This document shows positions 14,054 to 27,843 of a stretch of 64,000 nt of DNA, piece after piece. The notes beneath the pieces were generated by a model that saw only the letters and a program-made list of their open reading frames with translations, did not search any database and was not told the origin of the DNA. This DNA comes from Leptoclinus maculatus (taxonomy: Eukaryota > Chordata > Actinopteri > Perciformes > Stichaeidae): positions 15,331,674-15,395,673 of the forward strand of contig JAVDOI010000008.1 of assembly GCA_032191485.1 (NCBI GenBank). The letters are read 5' to 3'. The translations under genes and the position numbers were made by a program. Positions within the stretch are counted from its first letter, which is position 1. Each line of letters starts with the position of its first letter.

Positions 14054-17000
14054 GTAAGCCACCACACCGACTCACCGTGTAACATGTCCGAGGCCCTAGT
14101 GACGGCTGGAATACACGAAATGAGGACTTTAAATGTATTTCACACGACTCAGCCTCCGCTACAGTTTCAAACGTTATCGTATATGTCGGTGCACACATGT
14201 AGGTCTGTCTGCCATACATCTACTTATTTCACTAACTAATGCCGTTTTAAATGGCAAAATGCATATATTCTGTTAAATGCATCGCATATATTTCCGGAGG
14301 CTGGCTTTTACTAATCGCCGTAAACTATTTACGGGAGCCAGTGTCCACTCCTATGGCCTAATTAAAGAATTTCGTATTTTAATCAGCCACGTATTGTTAT
14401 CTTACAGTGGCGCTAGTGCACGAGCGAGTGGAACAACGTTTCATTCATTTGTAAAACGGCTCCTTTGGCCGGATGAACGCTTCATTGGTGCAGGAAGAGA
14501 GTAGCGCGAGGATGGGAGGGGATACGGCCTTGAAGTCTGGAGAGAGGCCGGTCGTTACGTTGCATCACATAGCCGACATCAAAACATTTAGCTGTAAAAT
14601 GACAGCGAATGACGCCCATTGTGAAGATAATCTACATATACGAGTTGTGTCTCATTCCTACTGTGTGATTCATTCATCTGACACTACGTTGTCTTCCTGA
14701 GCGGCTAACGTGACATTGGCAGCTTCTGCTGCATCTTTGCGGAAGTGGATTAGTCTCCATGTTTTTTAACCCTATACAAAATATATATTTCCGCGTTTAT
14801 CACAGCAGCTACAACGGCCTGTGTAGGTAGATATGTGGTTAGAATGAAAATGGGTTTGCAGTAAAAACTGTAATTTTACTGCAATCCTAAATGATCGTCC
14901 TGAGTCCGTGTCCGGGGTGAGTGAGTTTACATAAGTGGAGACGTGCCTCCTGAGATCTCCATGATGAAGTCTGTCGTCGTTGCGCAATTTAGATTTCTGA
15001 GATGAAATGCAGCCTTCTCTCGCTATGAAGGGCAGCAGAGATCATAGTGATGAAAGCTAATATAACCTTTGCTTTATTAAACGTCGAAATGCTGGAATCC
15101 TTCATGTGATGGCTTAGAAGGGCAGAGAGGCAGCGGAGTGTCGCATTATTCTGTCGCAGTTTGACTTCACACTCGACAGACCTGTTGATGGGGTTTGCAA
15201 AGAGCCCTGTGCTTCTTCTTTTTTTTTAAAGCAACACTTCCACACACCTGAAGTTAATTTATTAAGCCACCTAATCAGCCATACAGTATTTTGGTGCAAC
15301 AAGGGTTTAATAAAAAAAACACAAAACAAAATGGATTGGTCAGCCTTGTTCAATGAGGGGAATTAATGGGCAAAAATAGTTTATCTCATATATATATATA
15401 TATACATATACACACAGTATTATTTATAGTATAAGACAATCACTGTTTGCTTGCAGTTGCTCTCAATCGTCTCCTGTAGGTGTGGTCGCTGCAGCCATGT
15501 TTAGGCCTTGTCTCACCGTTGAAGGTTATGCCTCCAGCTGAGGAAGGTCACTGGATGCAGGCCCTGCTGTCGTGATGCTGACCAGCTGCTAATCTTTATT
15601 CTCAAATCCATATTGACCGGGAGTCCTTTCTCTTAGCTCTGGATGAGTGAAGGTCACTAATAACGGGCACAGTGCTGCCAGGGAGAGGCTAAGTATTATA
15701 GTCAAACAGCTGTATGTGCTGCTACTAGTTTGATCAATGCATTTGCAGTGGTTAAATGCTACATTGATGCATCTTGACAGGCTAGAATTGGCCAAATATA
15801 TGCCTGTTCTGAGTTATATTATCTTATTTTTAGACTCTCTGCATATGAAGCACAGACGTTATTAGCTTGCTCATAATTACTTTGACGTTCATTATGTTCT
15901 TGTAGTTGATGCAGATCAGGGTGTCGGCAAAAAACCTGAAATGTCAGTGACTGGGTTACCGACCTGTTGCCTCTTTGCTCAGCGAGGAGTAAACTATTAG
16001 CCAAAGTGATTAGCTGGAGAACACTAGCAATGCACAGGATGCGTTATTCCAACCTATCAAGAGCTACAGCTATAATATTAAGGAGATGTCGACACACAAG
16101 CAACTCATGATGTATGCAAGTGAAAGGCCGTGTGGTCTCTGTTACATTATTCATAGATATGGACTGGATTCTCAGGTGCTTGCTGTAACGAATGCATTAG
16201 ATCTATTGGACTAGTGTCTGCGACGTGCTAGTCATGTTGGACAGGCAGTCTTACCCTCTGGTGCACTCCTTTTTTCTAGATTAACACAAGTTTTCCGCCT
16301 TACGGTCGTGTGGTTGTTTCCAGGCCGAGGAAAGCACGAGTGTCCCTCTCCATTATGCTCTTCAGCTGACTTATCAACCAGCCATCTTGTCCAGGATGTG
16401 TGTAAGAGAGAAGGAACTCCAGAGTGACTCAGCACCCAACTGTTGCCAGTTTTAAGGCATCGTTTTATTATGCAGTTATTAAAAATTGCAGTTGAGGAGA
16501 GGAGGCAGATGACCGGGTCTAAGCTTTAGGAAGGATATCTGTCATCTGCCTGCTGATACAAGCTGGTCGTCTGTGTGGTCGAGCATTCACCTCTGCAGAG
16601 CGGTTTAACCGACTAGTTTACGGATGCAAAGTGACGCGTCAGGGATGAGGCTATAAGAAGGAAGGGAGGAAGCGGGTATACTGATGAGCAGAAGAAAAGT
16701 TCCTGAAGTTAAACACAAAGTTTTGACTCCCCGTCACTACTGTGTGCACCTAAGGGTGTATAACCGTCATTTATTGTTCAGTCTCTGATGTATTTGTTTC
16801 ACAGAGAGGTGTTCAAGAAGAGAAAACATGGCCTAATTGGATAGTCTGTCTGGCCTCTGGCCAATCAACCCGCTGCAGTGGAAAAATACTGGCGAGAAAG
16901 AGGGTGTGGTTAAAAAATGGGAGGAAGGTTTGAATGGAGAAGAGATGCTGAAAGACGGGCGGAAGAAGGAAGAGGGGAGGGAAGAGTCACTGAGTTAATA

Positions 17001-17241
17001 TACTCACTGTGGAGTTTCCAATTTATACACAAACTAAGGCAACCCAAAGACTGAATATACTAGCTTTATCTGAGTTTAGCTTAGTTGTACTTTTACTCTC
17101 CCGACTGGTACAACTTTAGAAGACAGCCACTCGAATCTATACTGAATAAGTAGCCCAGACATCACTCACAACATCACCATTAAGAACTTTGTGAATGGTT
17201 TATTTAGTCTGTCTCCTGTCCGTATGTTACATTACATTAGT

Positions 17242-17276
17242 CATTTAGCAGACGCTTTTATCCAAAGCGACTTACA
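17242..17276. repeat. teleost dispersed-repeat core motif
   Basis: The stretch containing TTTAGCAGACGCTTTTATCC followed by AAAGCGACTTACA matches a motif I know as recurring very often in fish genomes, as the conserved part of a dispersed repeat. Flanking sequence is too diverged to name the family. Confidence 0.6.
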
Positions 17277-18681
17277 ATAAGCAAATTCAACATCGGTTTT
17301 CAAGAGAATTACTAGTCACCAGAAGTCATAAGTGCATTTCCTTTTTCCAAACGTTATACTGATGGAAAGATGTCCAGTAGTCTGTCCGCGCTCCCTCAAA
17401 CTCAGGTCCATGTAAGGGTTAGACCAGAGTCTACACTCTGTCCGAATGCTCTGCTGAGACTGTTGACATACAACAGAGAGAAGAAGAACCCATGTTTTGT
17501 TTGGCAAAGTGTTGGTGCTTCACATCAGAAGAGGTGTTGGCAGACGTGAAATGCCGTGTCATGCGCTCTCTTTTATTTGTCCAACGGACAACACAGTTAA
17601 ACTCTGTTTGTGTGAGGGAAATGGGTCACAGCTCAGATGGAGGGCAGGCAGACAAAAGAGTGGCGAGGTAGGGTGTTGAATTTGAATGATTAGTTTGGGT
17701 GGTGGGCTAAAGGGGGATGGGAGGGGGCATAAAAAAAGCGAAGGACAGACGGTTGAACCAGGGACGTAATTAAAGGGCAAAGAGAGAAATGGCAGGTAGA
17801 GGAGAGCAGTTCGATGACTGAAGAAGGTGAATAAGCCAAACGGGAATGAATGAGAAGAAACGAGTATAAGGATGGTTGAAGAGAGAACTAGGTAGACTAG
17901 ACGAGAGAGTAGCTTCCTCATTAGTGAGGATTGAACACTATTGAAGCTTGTTCCTCCCGTTGTCTAACCAATCAGAAGAGGAGATGGTTGCCCCACCCCA
18001 TGTCAGGTGATTGACTCGTAGGTCCGGTCTGATCTCAGGCTGGTGAAAAAGGAGATGCGACATGTCTGGACTAGGGAGGTGAGACAGAATTGAGGAAGAG
18101 GGAGGAAGGTTGAACGGAGAGATGGACATGATTGACTGCTCTCTGACCCGACAATCACAAGAGGAATTTGATGCACCTCATAAATCTAAATCGTGTATTT
18201 TGCCCCCATCAGTCATAAATCAATTCACCGTAGAAGAGAGAAACGTAGCTTACGACACTTCAAGTGTCTGGCCGTCTGTCTGCCTCTTCTTCCTACGTTT
18301 TAATGAGTGTCCGCAGATTGCAAACTGCAGTTAATGGCATGCAACGTCTTTGCCCTGCACAATACTGTCTCTGTGAGCCGGGCCATGTCTGTGTGAATGT
18401 CGCCACAGAGTGTTGTGCTGATTAGTCTAGAAAGAGGCAGGACTCTGTGGTGTAGAAGTGGGACGAGCTGCACATCTAACCAAAATGGCAAAACTACATG
18501 AGAATGCACATCACTAAATCTGGAAGCTGAACAGTGGCGCTACATCAGAGTATACTGGTTCAGCAGCAGCGTTTCATTCCATTTATTTATTCATTTTAGC
18601 TGCAATAAGCAAGGTTTTTTTGGGGGGGATGCCCAGTGTAACCCCTCCCCCCTTTTCCCATTGACTGGCCAAAGCCCCACA

Positions 18682-18698
18682 CTGTTGCTAGGCAACAG
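18682..18698. promoter_or_regulatory. RFX/X-box-like palindrome
   Basis: CTGTTGCTAGGCAACAG is two 7-bp inverted halves around a 3-bp centre. It fits the X-box consensus bound by RFX factors (GTTGC...GCAAC). It lies in the first intron of gapdhs. Occupancy is not shown by the sequence. Confidence 0.5.
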
Positions 18699-20965
18699 TA
18701 ACTGACATGGAGGGGGCAGTGTCACAAGTATATTGTGCAGAGTGGCTCACACGCTTGTGCACATTCCCTATCTCACGTTTTCATAGGTTTTAACCCAAGC
18801 AACTAATTAAAATCTATTTTCTGTGCACAGTCAAAAAGCCAAGTTGTTTAATTCTTCACATTTGGATCCACATCGTTTGGTTTTAGCACTTATGTGGCTC
18901 CACTAGTCTTCGTCCAGACCTTCATCCTGCTTTAGGGAAGGAGAATAGCCCACTCTGTTTTAAAAGGTAGCATCATCTGTCAGTAGAACAGACATTTTAT
19001 GTTGGAAAACCCAGGGCAACTGCTCTGTGCAGAGAAAATAAAGAGGTTAGCACAGAGTGAAAGAAAGCCAACTAGAACACAGGCGACCAGGGGAAGGAGA
19101 GTTCAAAAGAGAGGAAAGAAGGCGGCAGCAGAGCTTTGTGAATGCACAGGAGGTAATGGTGGGAACCGAGTATAAAGGAGAGAACAGGCATAGTAATGTG
19201 AGAACGTGGCACGGTCATGCTGTCTCTCTCCCTCTTCTCTCTCTCCTTTGGTGACCTTGTATAATGGATGCTAGCAGCAGAACACAAAATGGCTGCTCTC
19301 CCCTGAAAGGAAGGTTCTACAAAAGGCACACAAGAAAGAGTGCTCTACAATATACTCTACAAATGACCCTGTGAGAGTCTGACCTGCGGCAGACTGTTCA
19401 ATAAATAGATTTTGACTGGCATCACATAGGGTGACAGTTCCAGCGAGACGGAGCATCGATTTGTGCTTCATAGCAAGTGAATAAATCCAGGTTGGAATTA
19501 TCTGCTATTGTTCATGTTTGAGAGCGTGTGTGAGAATGAGAGATTTATCCTAATCTGGTTGCCCCTTTAGTCTATTTAAAGTGCTCCCACAATGCATTTC
19601 ACCAGATCGACATCCTGTTTTACATGCTCCCCACTGGCTCTCGCACACACGCACACACACACACGCACACACACCAGATTAGGAGATTACAGTAGTCTAA
19701 AATGACAACCAACCAGTCTCAAGGACAATCTGCGTTGCCCTTACTTACTCCACCTGTGCCTGTTACACACACACACACACACGTTGGCTACTGGTCAGGC
19801 TATCACCTGGTCAGTGAGTTATCTGTTCACCTGTATGAGTAAGTGTTTAGACACAACAATAAACTCTAAATGACTCCATAGATTCATTCTGTTTTTTAGA
19901 TTTTGAAACATGTCTTCAAACAGCTGTTAGGTGTTGAAATATAATGCTCAATTGTTTGATTTCTAAAAGAACATATTGGCGACCTAATCCACACATTCAA
20001 ATCTTGACCACAGTTTCAGGTTGTTTTCGGTGACGAAAGGCAAAGTATTTGGGAAGCTAAATACGATGCATGTGCGTATCCCTGCTAACAATGACAGATG
20101 AAGGACGGCAAAGGAGAGGAAGAGGTGGGGTTAGAAGATGAAGGTCAAGGAGAGGAGATGCAATTGGTAGGAGGCGAGGACAGAGGAGGCGTGGAAAGCT
20201 GAATCAGGCAGATGAGTGTGCAGCACGGAAAGCGGAGGAAAAGGAGGTCACATAGTTGAGTCGAGGCCAGGCTTCCTCTTTGTTCACTCTGCATACAAGT
20301 CTGTGTTTGTTGGGTACACCTTCCCCTTTCTCCCTCCCTCCTTACCCATTGTTTTCTAAACATGTCCCTGCATGGTGTAGCATATCTCCACCCCTGCAGC
20401 AGGTGCACCTAAAACGTGTTGTTTCACAGCCTGTATTTTTCCAACAACAAGCACACTTTCACCGCTGCAGTCTGGTGTTCTAACTTCAGCTGAAGCACCC
20501 AGCTCCTCTTGTCATGCGAGCTTCAGGAGCACGCCAAATACTGTACCAGCTGGGTGTTTTTTCACCCTTTTTAGTGCAAATGCATCACGCCGCCTGTCTG
20601 CTGTGAAGCTGCTGCTACCGGTCTTCCTTCATTATTGTAGCATTGCTGTACAGCTGACGCTACAAAAGAAAATAACAACGCAGATGTTAATAGTTTGTTC
20701 CAAAGAGCATTTTCATGTCTCGGTCCAAACACTCGTGTATACTGAATGTATTTAAACGCTGACAAAGAAAAGAAGGCGTTTGCTGTCACATCGTTGCACT
20801 ACAGTCATCTGACTGAGTGCGTTGCCAGCTAGAGGACATTTTTAACTGAGATTGGATGCATTTTCATGTTTTTTTTATCAATCAGTAGCTGTGGTTTTAG
20901 TCTTTCTAATGTCATTGGTTTCTTTGTTTCTCCCAGGTAACTCAATCCCCCAAGCAGCAGCAGCC

Positions 20966-23900
20966 ATGTCAGACCTCTGTGTTGGAATCAATGGGTGAGT
21001 TAAAACACACACGCACACTTTTAAAAACAGGATTCAGACTGGGATAGGATGCCAGAGAGGCATATTTTGGGGATGGGTGTTTACTAATTCCTCAACAAGT
21101 TATGATCAGCAAATTGATATGAGGTGTGAAAATGCATTTGCTCCGAGGGTGAAATAGTTTTGATTACCTTTATGAAATCCACCCTTTGATACAGTGTGCT
21201 GAATTTTGACATGAGCAACGATGAACGGCACAAATAGACTCTTATCAAATGATAAGTGGCAGAGTAAAAGCAATATATTGAACTGATCTGGCAAAAAAGT
21301 GCTCCATGACCAAGTAACTTCACAATAAAAGTCTTTAAGTTGTAGAAAAGCTTTCAATTCGAACTAACTACAAAAAGAGGTCAGCTTGCATCAATCGTAG
21401 CTTAACCGCAGTGGAGCTGCAGGAATATAGGCGTGTTAGAACTCGTGATATTCTGCTGATGGGGATTAATAGCCAGGTCTTCTTCTGTAGTAGGAAAGGC
21501 ACGAGAAGTTATTTTGCAATGACATGAGATCTCAGTTTGAGGCTTTGTTAGAGGATGCATGTGAGGTCCCAGGAGTGGTTCGGCAGCCTAAGTAAGTCTC
21601 CCACCACATTCCCAAAACAACTATTATTAATCGTCGTCGTCCCCTTCCTTTTTCCCTCTCTCTCACTCTGCAGTTTCGGCCGTATTGGCCGTCTGGTTTT
21701 GAGGGCTTGCCTCCAGAAAGACATCAAGGTTGTGGCCGTCAATGACCCCTTCATCGACTTGCAGTACATGGTGAGACACATACTTGCTTACAAATTATTA
21801 AAATGTATTTAAATTCCAGTGGAGCGTCCGGTGTATGGGATTTACAACATTACTCACTTTAAATATTGGATAGGAAAACCAGATTCAAGCCTGCAGTGTG
21901 TATTGTGAAAGAGCCTGGTTTACAAAATAAGATCACAGCAGTGACTCCCCAAATCTCCCAGGAAGTTAAAACATTGTTTCAGCATTTGTTTTAAGATTAT
22001 GAAGTGAAGTGCATGACATTAGATACTGTAGTGTTATAACGCAGTTTTTCCTCTGCCTACCTGCTCTTATAACCGCATCATTTCCCTCCTGCCTCCTAGG
22101 TCTACATGTTCAAGTATGACTCCACCCACGGCCGTTACCACGGTGACGTCTCCCACGAAGACGGCAAGCTCATCATCGATGGCCACGCGATCTCTGTGTT
22201 CCAGTGGTGAGTGAGGAAGATGTTTAGCGGTTAGTGTTGATGTTAACAGGTTAACAAGCTTCAGTGAGGCCAGGATCTGTACAGTTTATTTATTATGAGG
22301 GAATCATTTCATTAAAAGCAGCTTCAGTACATCTTTCTCCGTAATAGACGGCGCCATCTAAGAGCTCAGTTTGAATTATTTAATTACATTTTTAAGGTAA
22401 GGTATTTTAATGCCAGTTTATAAAGTGATGTGATGGAATGGAATGAGGGTTTGTGCTGACCTAGGGTGTTACTTGTATAGCTGCCCCCCAACCCCCCCCC
22501 CCCCCCCCCCCCACCCATCTGTTTGACCGGTTGTTGTTTTAGTCCTTTCTGCAAAAGGCAACACCAGAAAAGAGTGTTATAGAAGCAACATTCCTGTTCC
22601 TCTTTGAGCATTGAGTGTAAAATTGTGAGGTGTCCCTCCATTGTTTTTAACCTCACTGTCTACTTTTTTGTCAGACTCTTTAATCCCACTGTGTTAGTTT
22701 AAATGTAGTAAAAAAAAAAAATGCACTTGCCTATATCAATGCCAAGTTTAAGAACAACTAAATGGCAGTGATGAACATTCATCTGAGGCTGACTCTGATC
22801 TTCTCTGATTCTAGTATGAAGCCATCAGAGATCCCCTGGGGCAAGGCTGGAGCCAAGTATGTTGTCGAGTCCACCGGCGTCTTCCTCAGTCTGGAGAAGG
22901 CCAACGTATGTACTCGCGTACACTCATTCACAAATACAAAAACAAATGCACAGACGGTCCGGTCTCTAACCCGTGCCCTCTTCCCCTCCTGTCCGATCGC
23001 AGTCTCACATCCAGGGCGGAGCACAGCGCGTGGTTGTTTCCGCCCCCTCACCCGATGCTCCAATGTTTGTCATGGGAGTTAACGAGGACAAATACGACCC
23101 CTCCACTATGACCATTGTCAGGTAACGTACCTTTTGGTTTTGGACATTCATTCAGTGTGCATTTTTGATTTTCATAAACATCTTCTTAGATTCGTATGTC
23201 AAGAGAACTGAATCTAATAGAGTCTGATAGTTTTTGACCATGTCTGTCTTTCTGTTGACAGCAATGCCTCCTGCACCACCAACTGCCTGGCCCCCCTGGC
23301 CAAAGTCATCAATGATAACTTTGGCATTGAGGAAGCTCTCATGGTAAGTCACAGTGAATCTGTGTCCAGCCATGATATGGACTTTTTAATAGATGGTACT
23401 GTATATGTGTGCAAGAGTTACTAATGTTTTGTGCAATACGACGCTCCTCTCCGTAGACTACAGTCCATGCATACACAGCCACCCAGAAGACGGTGGATGG
23501 TCCCAGCGCCAAGGCCTGGCGTGATGGCCGCACTGCCGCCCAGAACATCATTCCAGCCTCCACTGGTGCCGCCAAGGCAGTGGGCAAAGTCATCCCCGAA
23601 CTCAACGGGTACGGATGACCACATTTGTTATCATCTTGATGAGATGCACCTTTGCCAATTGTGGCCAGGCGCTTAAGAACAAACAAAAAAGGAAACGGAT
23701 GGTGACAAAGGTCCAATATCTCTTTTGTCCGTCCGCTCTCTAGTAAGCTGACGGGCATGGCGTTCAGGGTGCCAGTGGCTGATGTGTCAGTGGTGGACCT
23801 GACATGCCGTCTGTCCAAGCCTGCAACTTACGCTCAAATTAAGGCAGCCTGCAAGAAGGCCTCAGAGGGGCCCATGAAGGGAGTGCTGGGTTACACCGAG

Positions 23901-24435
23901 GACCAGGTAACACCCAAACTTATTTCACATGTACTGTAAAGCAAATGCATGGCTAGTAATAATGCTATTGAGGATAGGGTTGGTTGGGCTAAAGAGGTTC
24001 AGGCCTGGTGATGTGCTTTTGTTCATTCAATTGAGATGCATGGATTTACATTAACATTTATTTCTGTTCTTAATTAATTAGGATTCATTTAATTGAGAAA
24101 AAAAAATGGAAATGGTAATGCATGTGTTTTTTGCAGGTGGTGTCCTCTGACTTCATCGGTGACACCCACTCCTCCATCTTTGATGCTGGTGCCGGCATCG
24201 CCCTCAACGACAACTTCGTCAAGCTCATTTCCTGGTTAGTTTTCAAGTGTCTTGGTTATTCCCACGTGTAAAACAGGAAGTAAGGGGTTAGCCAACGCAG
24301 TTTTTATCTTTTTCAAAACCGAACAATGAATTTCTCTTTCTTCTTTTTGCTCCCACTCTCTCCAGGTATGATAATGAGTTCGGCTACAGCCACCGTGTCG
24401 CTGACCTGCTGCTGTACATGTACTCCAAGGAGTAG
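20966..24435 (+). CDS. gapdhs: glyceraldehyde-3-phosphate dehydrogenase, GAPDHS/GAPDH-2 type
   Basis: Cytosolic glycolytic enzyme that oxidises and phosphorylates glyceraldehyde 3-phosphate with NAD+ to give 1,3-bisphosphoglycerate. Ten coding exons: 20,966-20,994; 21,674-21,770; 22,100-22,206; 22,815-22,905; 23,003-23,121; 23,262-23,343; 23,457-23,608; 23,744-23,906; 24,137-24,234; 24,366-24,435. They sum to 1008 nt and 335 aa, a usual GAPDH length. All junctions are GT-AG and in phase. The N-terminus MSDLCVGINGFGRIGRLVLR carries the NAD-binding GxGxxG. The catalytic motif SNASCTTNCLAP puts the active cysteine at residue 152. The C-terminus is WYDNEFGYSHRVADLLLYMY. The start MSDLCVGINGF and the DLLLYM end fit fish gapdhs better than the housekeeping gapdh paralogue. 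There is no proline-rich sperm extension like that of mammals. The reading frame is intact and looks functional. Confidence 0.96.
22492..22512. repeat. poly-C run in gapdhs intron 4
   Basis: A C homopolymer of about 21 bp preceded by shorter C runs. Its length may be unreliable because of sequencing. Confidence 0.85.
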
Positions 24436-24820
24436 ACACTTCCTGTCCAAAAAGGAAGTCAAGAAAGGGACCACCCCAACTTCCCCCCTACACCCTCCCT
24501 TCTCTTTTACACACAGGCGCCACCTATAGCCAAGTCATAGCATCACAGCCCTTAGCTCTACTACAGTATACGTAGGCAGCAGCCACCGTGTGTTTGAGTG
24601 TTCTGAGTTAATCTGTTTTTTCCTTTAATGACGATCAGTCGGTGACGGTATTTGTGCCCCCGCGCCCCCGCTCCATCTCCCACTTTAGATGTGTCCTTAC
24701 TGCGCAGTGCTATGGTAACTACTCTATCCATCCCCCTGTTGTGTGTTTTAACGGTTTCATCACCAGTGGAAAGAAGAAACTGAGCGGCAGAGCTACTGTA
24801 ACTCTGCTTAAGAGGAATGA

Positions 24821-24826
24821 AATAAA
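24821..24826 (+). terminator. gapdhs: gapdhs polyadenylation signal
   Basis: AATAAA lies 386 bp after the stop codon, at the end of a plausible 3' UTR, and is followed by a T-rich tract near 24,850. Cleavage would be expected around 24,840-24,850. Confidence 0.75.
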
Positions 24827-24849
24827 ATGTGAAACTGTCAAGTTCTCCT

Positions 24850-27830
24850 GTTTTTTTTGTATTATCATTATCTGTGTCCTATGGAGCCTTGAAACTGATG
24901 AAATGTAGAAAAAGGTTGTCGGATCAAAATATAACTAAATACATCTATTAATAATATTGTAAATTAAATAATTAACATAGAGTGCAATGACTTTAAAGCT
25001 TTATGAATTTAATCTCTAATCATTTTAGTAAAATATTTTCTTTCCAATACTTATTAGTGGATAAAATAGATTTAAACTTTAATTGTACAACATTTTTTTG
25101 TCAAACTACTTCATATTTCCTTTCCCATCATGTCATTTAGTGTGCAGGTCACCTGTCGGGGCAGAAAGATAATTATTGTGAAGGGCGGCGCTGTCAAAAC
25201 GTCCATGTAAAGGACAGAGACATCAGCTATATTTATGGACCAAAAATGTGCGAAAAGGGGGCATTCTAGTTGTTCCCATTATCTTGCTAAGATGCATACC
25301 GTATAACTGCATGGTTGATATATCCCTCTCTCTTCCCGTCTATTTCCTGTGTACTGTCAAACAAAAGTTCATAAGTATGTAAAATGGTATAGTCAGAAGT
25401 TGATTTTACGGTGGAGAAGTGAGATGAAAAGAAGTGTTCATCTATTGAAAAGTTCAAATTCTCTTCTTCTGAGTTCAGTTACCACCTCTGTGTATTTAAA
25501 AACAGGCCTCTAACATCTAGCCTACTTTATTACGGGGTAGACCACTCAATGAAAACATCAGCTGCAGTCTCTTTCCAGGAGAGGGAGAGTGACTCCACTG
25601 TTGCCCTATTCACTATCTCCTCTTCGTCACTCTCTGGTAGGAGACGTTGGTGGTGGGGAGGGATGAAGCAGCCACTGGAGGGAATCTTCAGAGCCTCCTG
25701 CTGCCTCCTTTAGGTTACTGCAGCAAGACTCGGCATGAAGGTTGCATCCTAATATAGAAGAAATGTTTCCCTTCTACTTTTTTCCTGCCTTGGCCAAGTT
25801 ACTCTTAAAATTGCCTGACATGAAAATGTTTAATATGACTTTGCTGCCGTGCCACCGAACTATGGGCATGAATATGAACTGGTGGCATTCTGGTGGCACC
25901 AGGCACCAACATTGTACCTCCACATTAGCAGACCCCATGAGTATTTGATGTTCATTACATTATTTAACATTTTTTGATGGGTGAAAATGTTTGAAACACT
26001 GTTAATTTAAGATTTTTACTACAGGTGAAGCTAAGAACTGGACTCAAATTTTACCACTCTAATCTGTACTCGAGCTTTAACTGAAGCTGAATGCTAACGA
26101 GCATTTTACCAACTAATGGATGTTGAGACATGCTGGTATTATGTCGTACTTCGACATGTTAACAGTTACATGCCTCCACTGTGTATGGTGACATAGTATT
26201 TTAGCAAGTTAAGAGTTCTTACGTTAGCATTCATCTCCTATGGAGCAAGGATTTTTTTTTTGCTAGTTTCCATTCATCACTGAATAAAACTCAAACAGTC
26301 CAATGTGTGTTGAGAACGAGTGGAGGTAAACACTGGACTTTTACCAATCCAAGCTGAATGCTAACGTGCTAACGGCAGCATTTTACTAACTAATGGGTAT
26401 TCACATGGTGATATAATAGCATGTAACATTCAGTGTTTTGCATGTTAACATGCCTCCACTGTGTATGATTACAGAATATTTTAGCGAGTTAGAATTATAA
26501 CGTTAGCATGCCAAGTTACCATTCGTCTCAAAGTACAGGAAAGATCAAAGGGATATTGTCAGAAAACCTGTGTGTAGCGATCATGAAAAAATTCAGGGAT
26601 CGGTAAAAAAAAGTTTTCATGAGGTTTTACTCTGAACCAACTAACTGGCACCCCATGGGCTAAGATGCTAGTATGCTAAAACACAGCTGGTTGTCATTTT
26701 TCAAACTGTGTTTATGTATCTTTTGTGAAAGCTCCCAGCTGATGAGATGTAATAATTTAGTCACCTAAAAATTATTTTTTGAAACGGTATATTTTGCCCT
26801 CATCAGACCGCAAAGATCCTAAAAATAAGTTTAACAAAACTGAACTTTCTGGGGAGGCTCGACTGTCATCACTGGCGTCCATGAATCGAGAAGGACTTCT
26901 TACTGGAACGGAACCGCCCCGATGTACAACCGTGTCATTAAACTCTTTGTAATCAAAGAAAGGAGGATGGACTTTGTCTTTAAATAGTGAACAGCAGCTT
27001 TGGTAAGTGAACTGCTCTTGTTTTTTACATCTGCAGTAGGTTCTTGTGAGTTTGTTCTTATCATTGTGTTGATTACATTGATTTTGACTATATGCATTGC
27101 CCGTTAATGACGAAGCATCCCATCATGCTTGCGTCATAATGAGGTTATTAGGAGGTGGTTCAACTGTAGTAGGACAACACTGAAGGCCCAGGTATAAAAT
27201 ACACTGCCCGCCACTGCATTTACGATCAACAATATAACACAGGTACGAGTAGTCAGGTGGACAGAGGGCAGTACAAGGTCGTGGTCAACATCCTCTCTCT
27301 TGACTAAAAAGATTTAAATCCTGTCATTTGCCTGCTGCCTGATTTCCACATCCTGGGGGCATGGAGACTGGACAGTTTTGAATGTAGAACATTTGAATTA
27401 TGCTTTCAGAGTCAGAGGAACAGCCTTTCACTGCACCACACATGACTTGATTTGGTTCCACTTTGTTTTTTTTATTCTTTCTTTTTCCTTTTTTCCTAGT
27501 CATTTATTAACGATACTGCCCATTATAAACGATACTGACGATTAACATCGCATCACTTTGTAATCCTGCTTGTGTTCATTTTTCTCCTAACACAAATATG
27601 TGGATGTACAGTACATCATTTAAAAAAAAAAATGATTCTGTACAATCTTATCTTTGTACCCCTCCCTGTAAGATTGGCACAGACATTAAGCATCTTCTTC
27701 CTCTTAACTTAAAGTATAATAATACAATAAAAAAAATAGCTGGCATGACTTACTCAATCGGGACAGTAACACTGGGCTGGTGCGGAGAGGTTATACTAAG
27801 GTGTGTCTGTGTGGGAGTGACCAGGTATGT
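24850..27830. other. intergenic region, no gene seen
   Basis: AT-rich, with no frame resembling a known protein. It contains an imperfect direct duplication at about 26,085-26,510, and a TATAAAA at 27,193-27,199 followed by a short segment with a donor-like cacag|gtacga at 27,243. That could be an alternative leader for the lectin gene downstream. Confidence 0.55.
26085..26510. repeat. imperfect direct duplication
   Basis: A block of about 150 bp starting AGCTGAATGCTAACG occurs at about 26,085-26,230 and again at about 26,352-26,510. Shared landmarks in the same order include CATTTTAC(C/T)AACTAATGG, ACATGCCTCCACTGTGTATG and a closing ACGTTAGCAT. It is probably an old transposon-derived repeat. 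Confidence 0.65.
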
Positions 27831-27836
27831 AGACGC

Positions 27837-27843
27837 TATAAGA
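27837..27843 (+). promoter_or_regulatory. TATA-like element of the lectin gene
   Basis: TATAAGA lies 116 bp before the start codon. A start site about 30 bp on would give a leader of roughly 85 nt without an intron. The alternative TATAAAA at 27,193 would need a spliced leader. Confidence 0.45.

Larger units (their letters stand above)
14054..20936 (+). other. gapdhs intron 1
   Basis: A 6.9 kb intron separates the untranslated exon from the start-codon exon. I see no coding sequence in it. It holds a CpG-rich first 600 bp, a teleost dispersed-repeat motif near 17,242, an RFX-type X-box palindrome at 18,682-18,698, and minor CA patches near 19,645 and 19,767. Confidence 0.6.
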
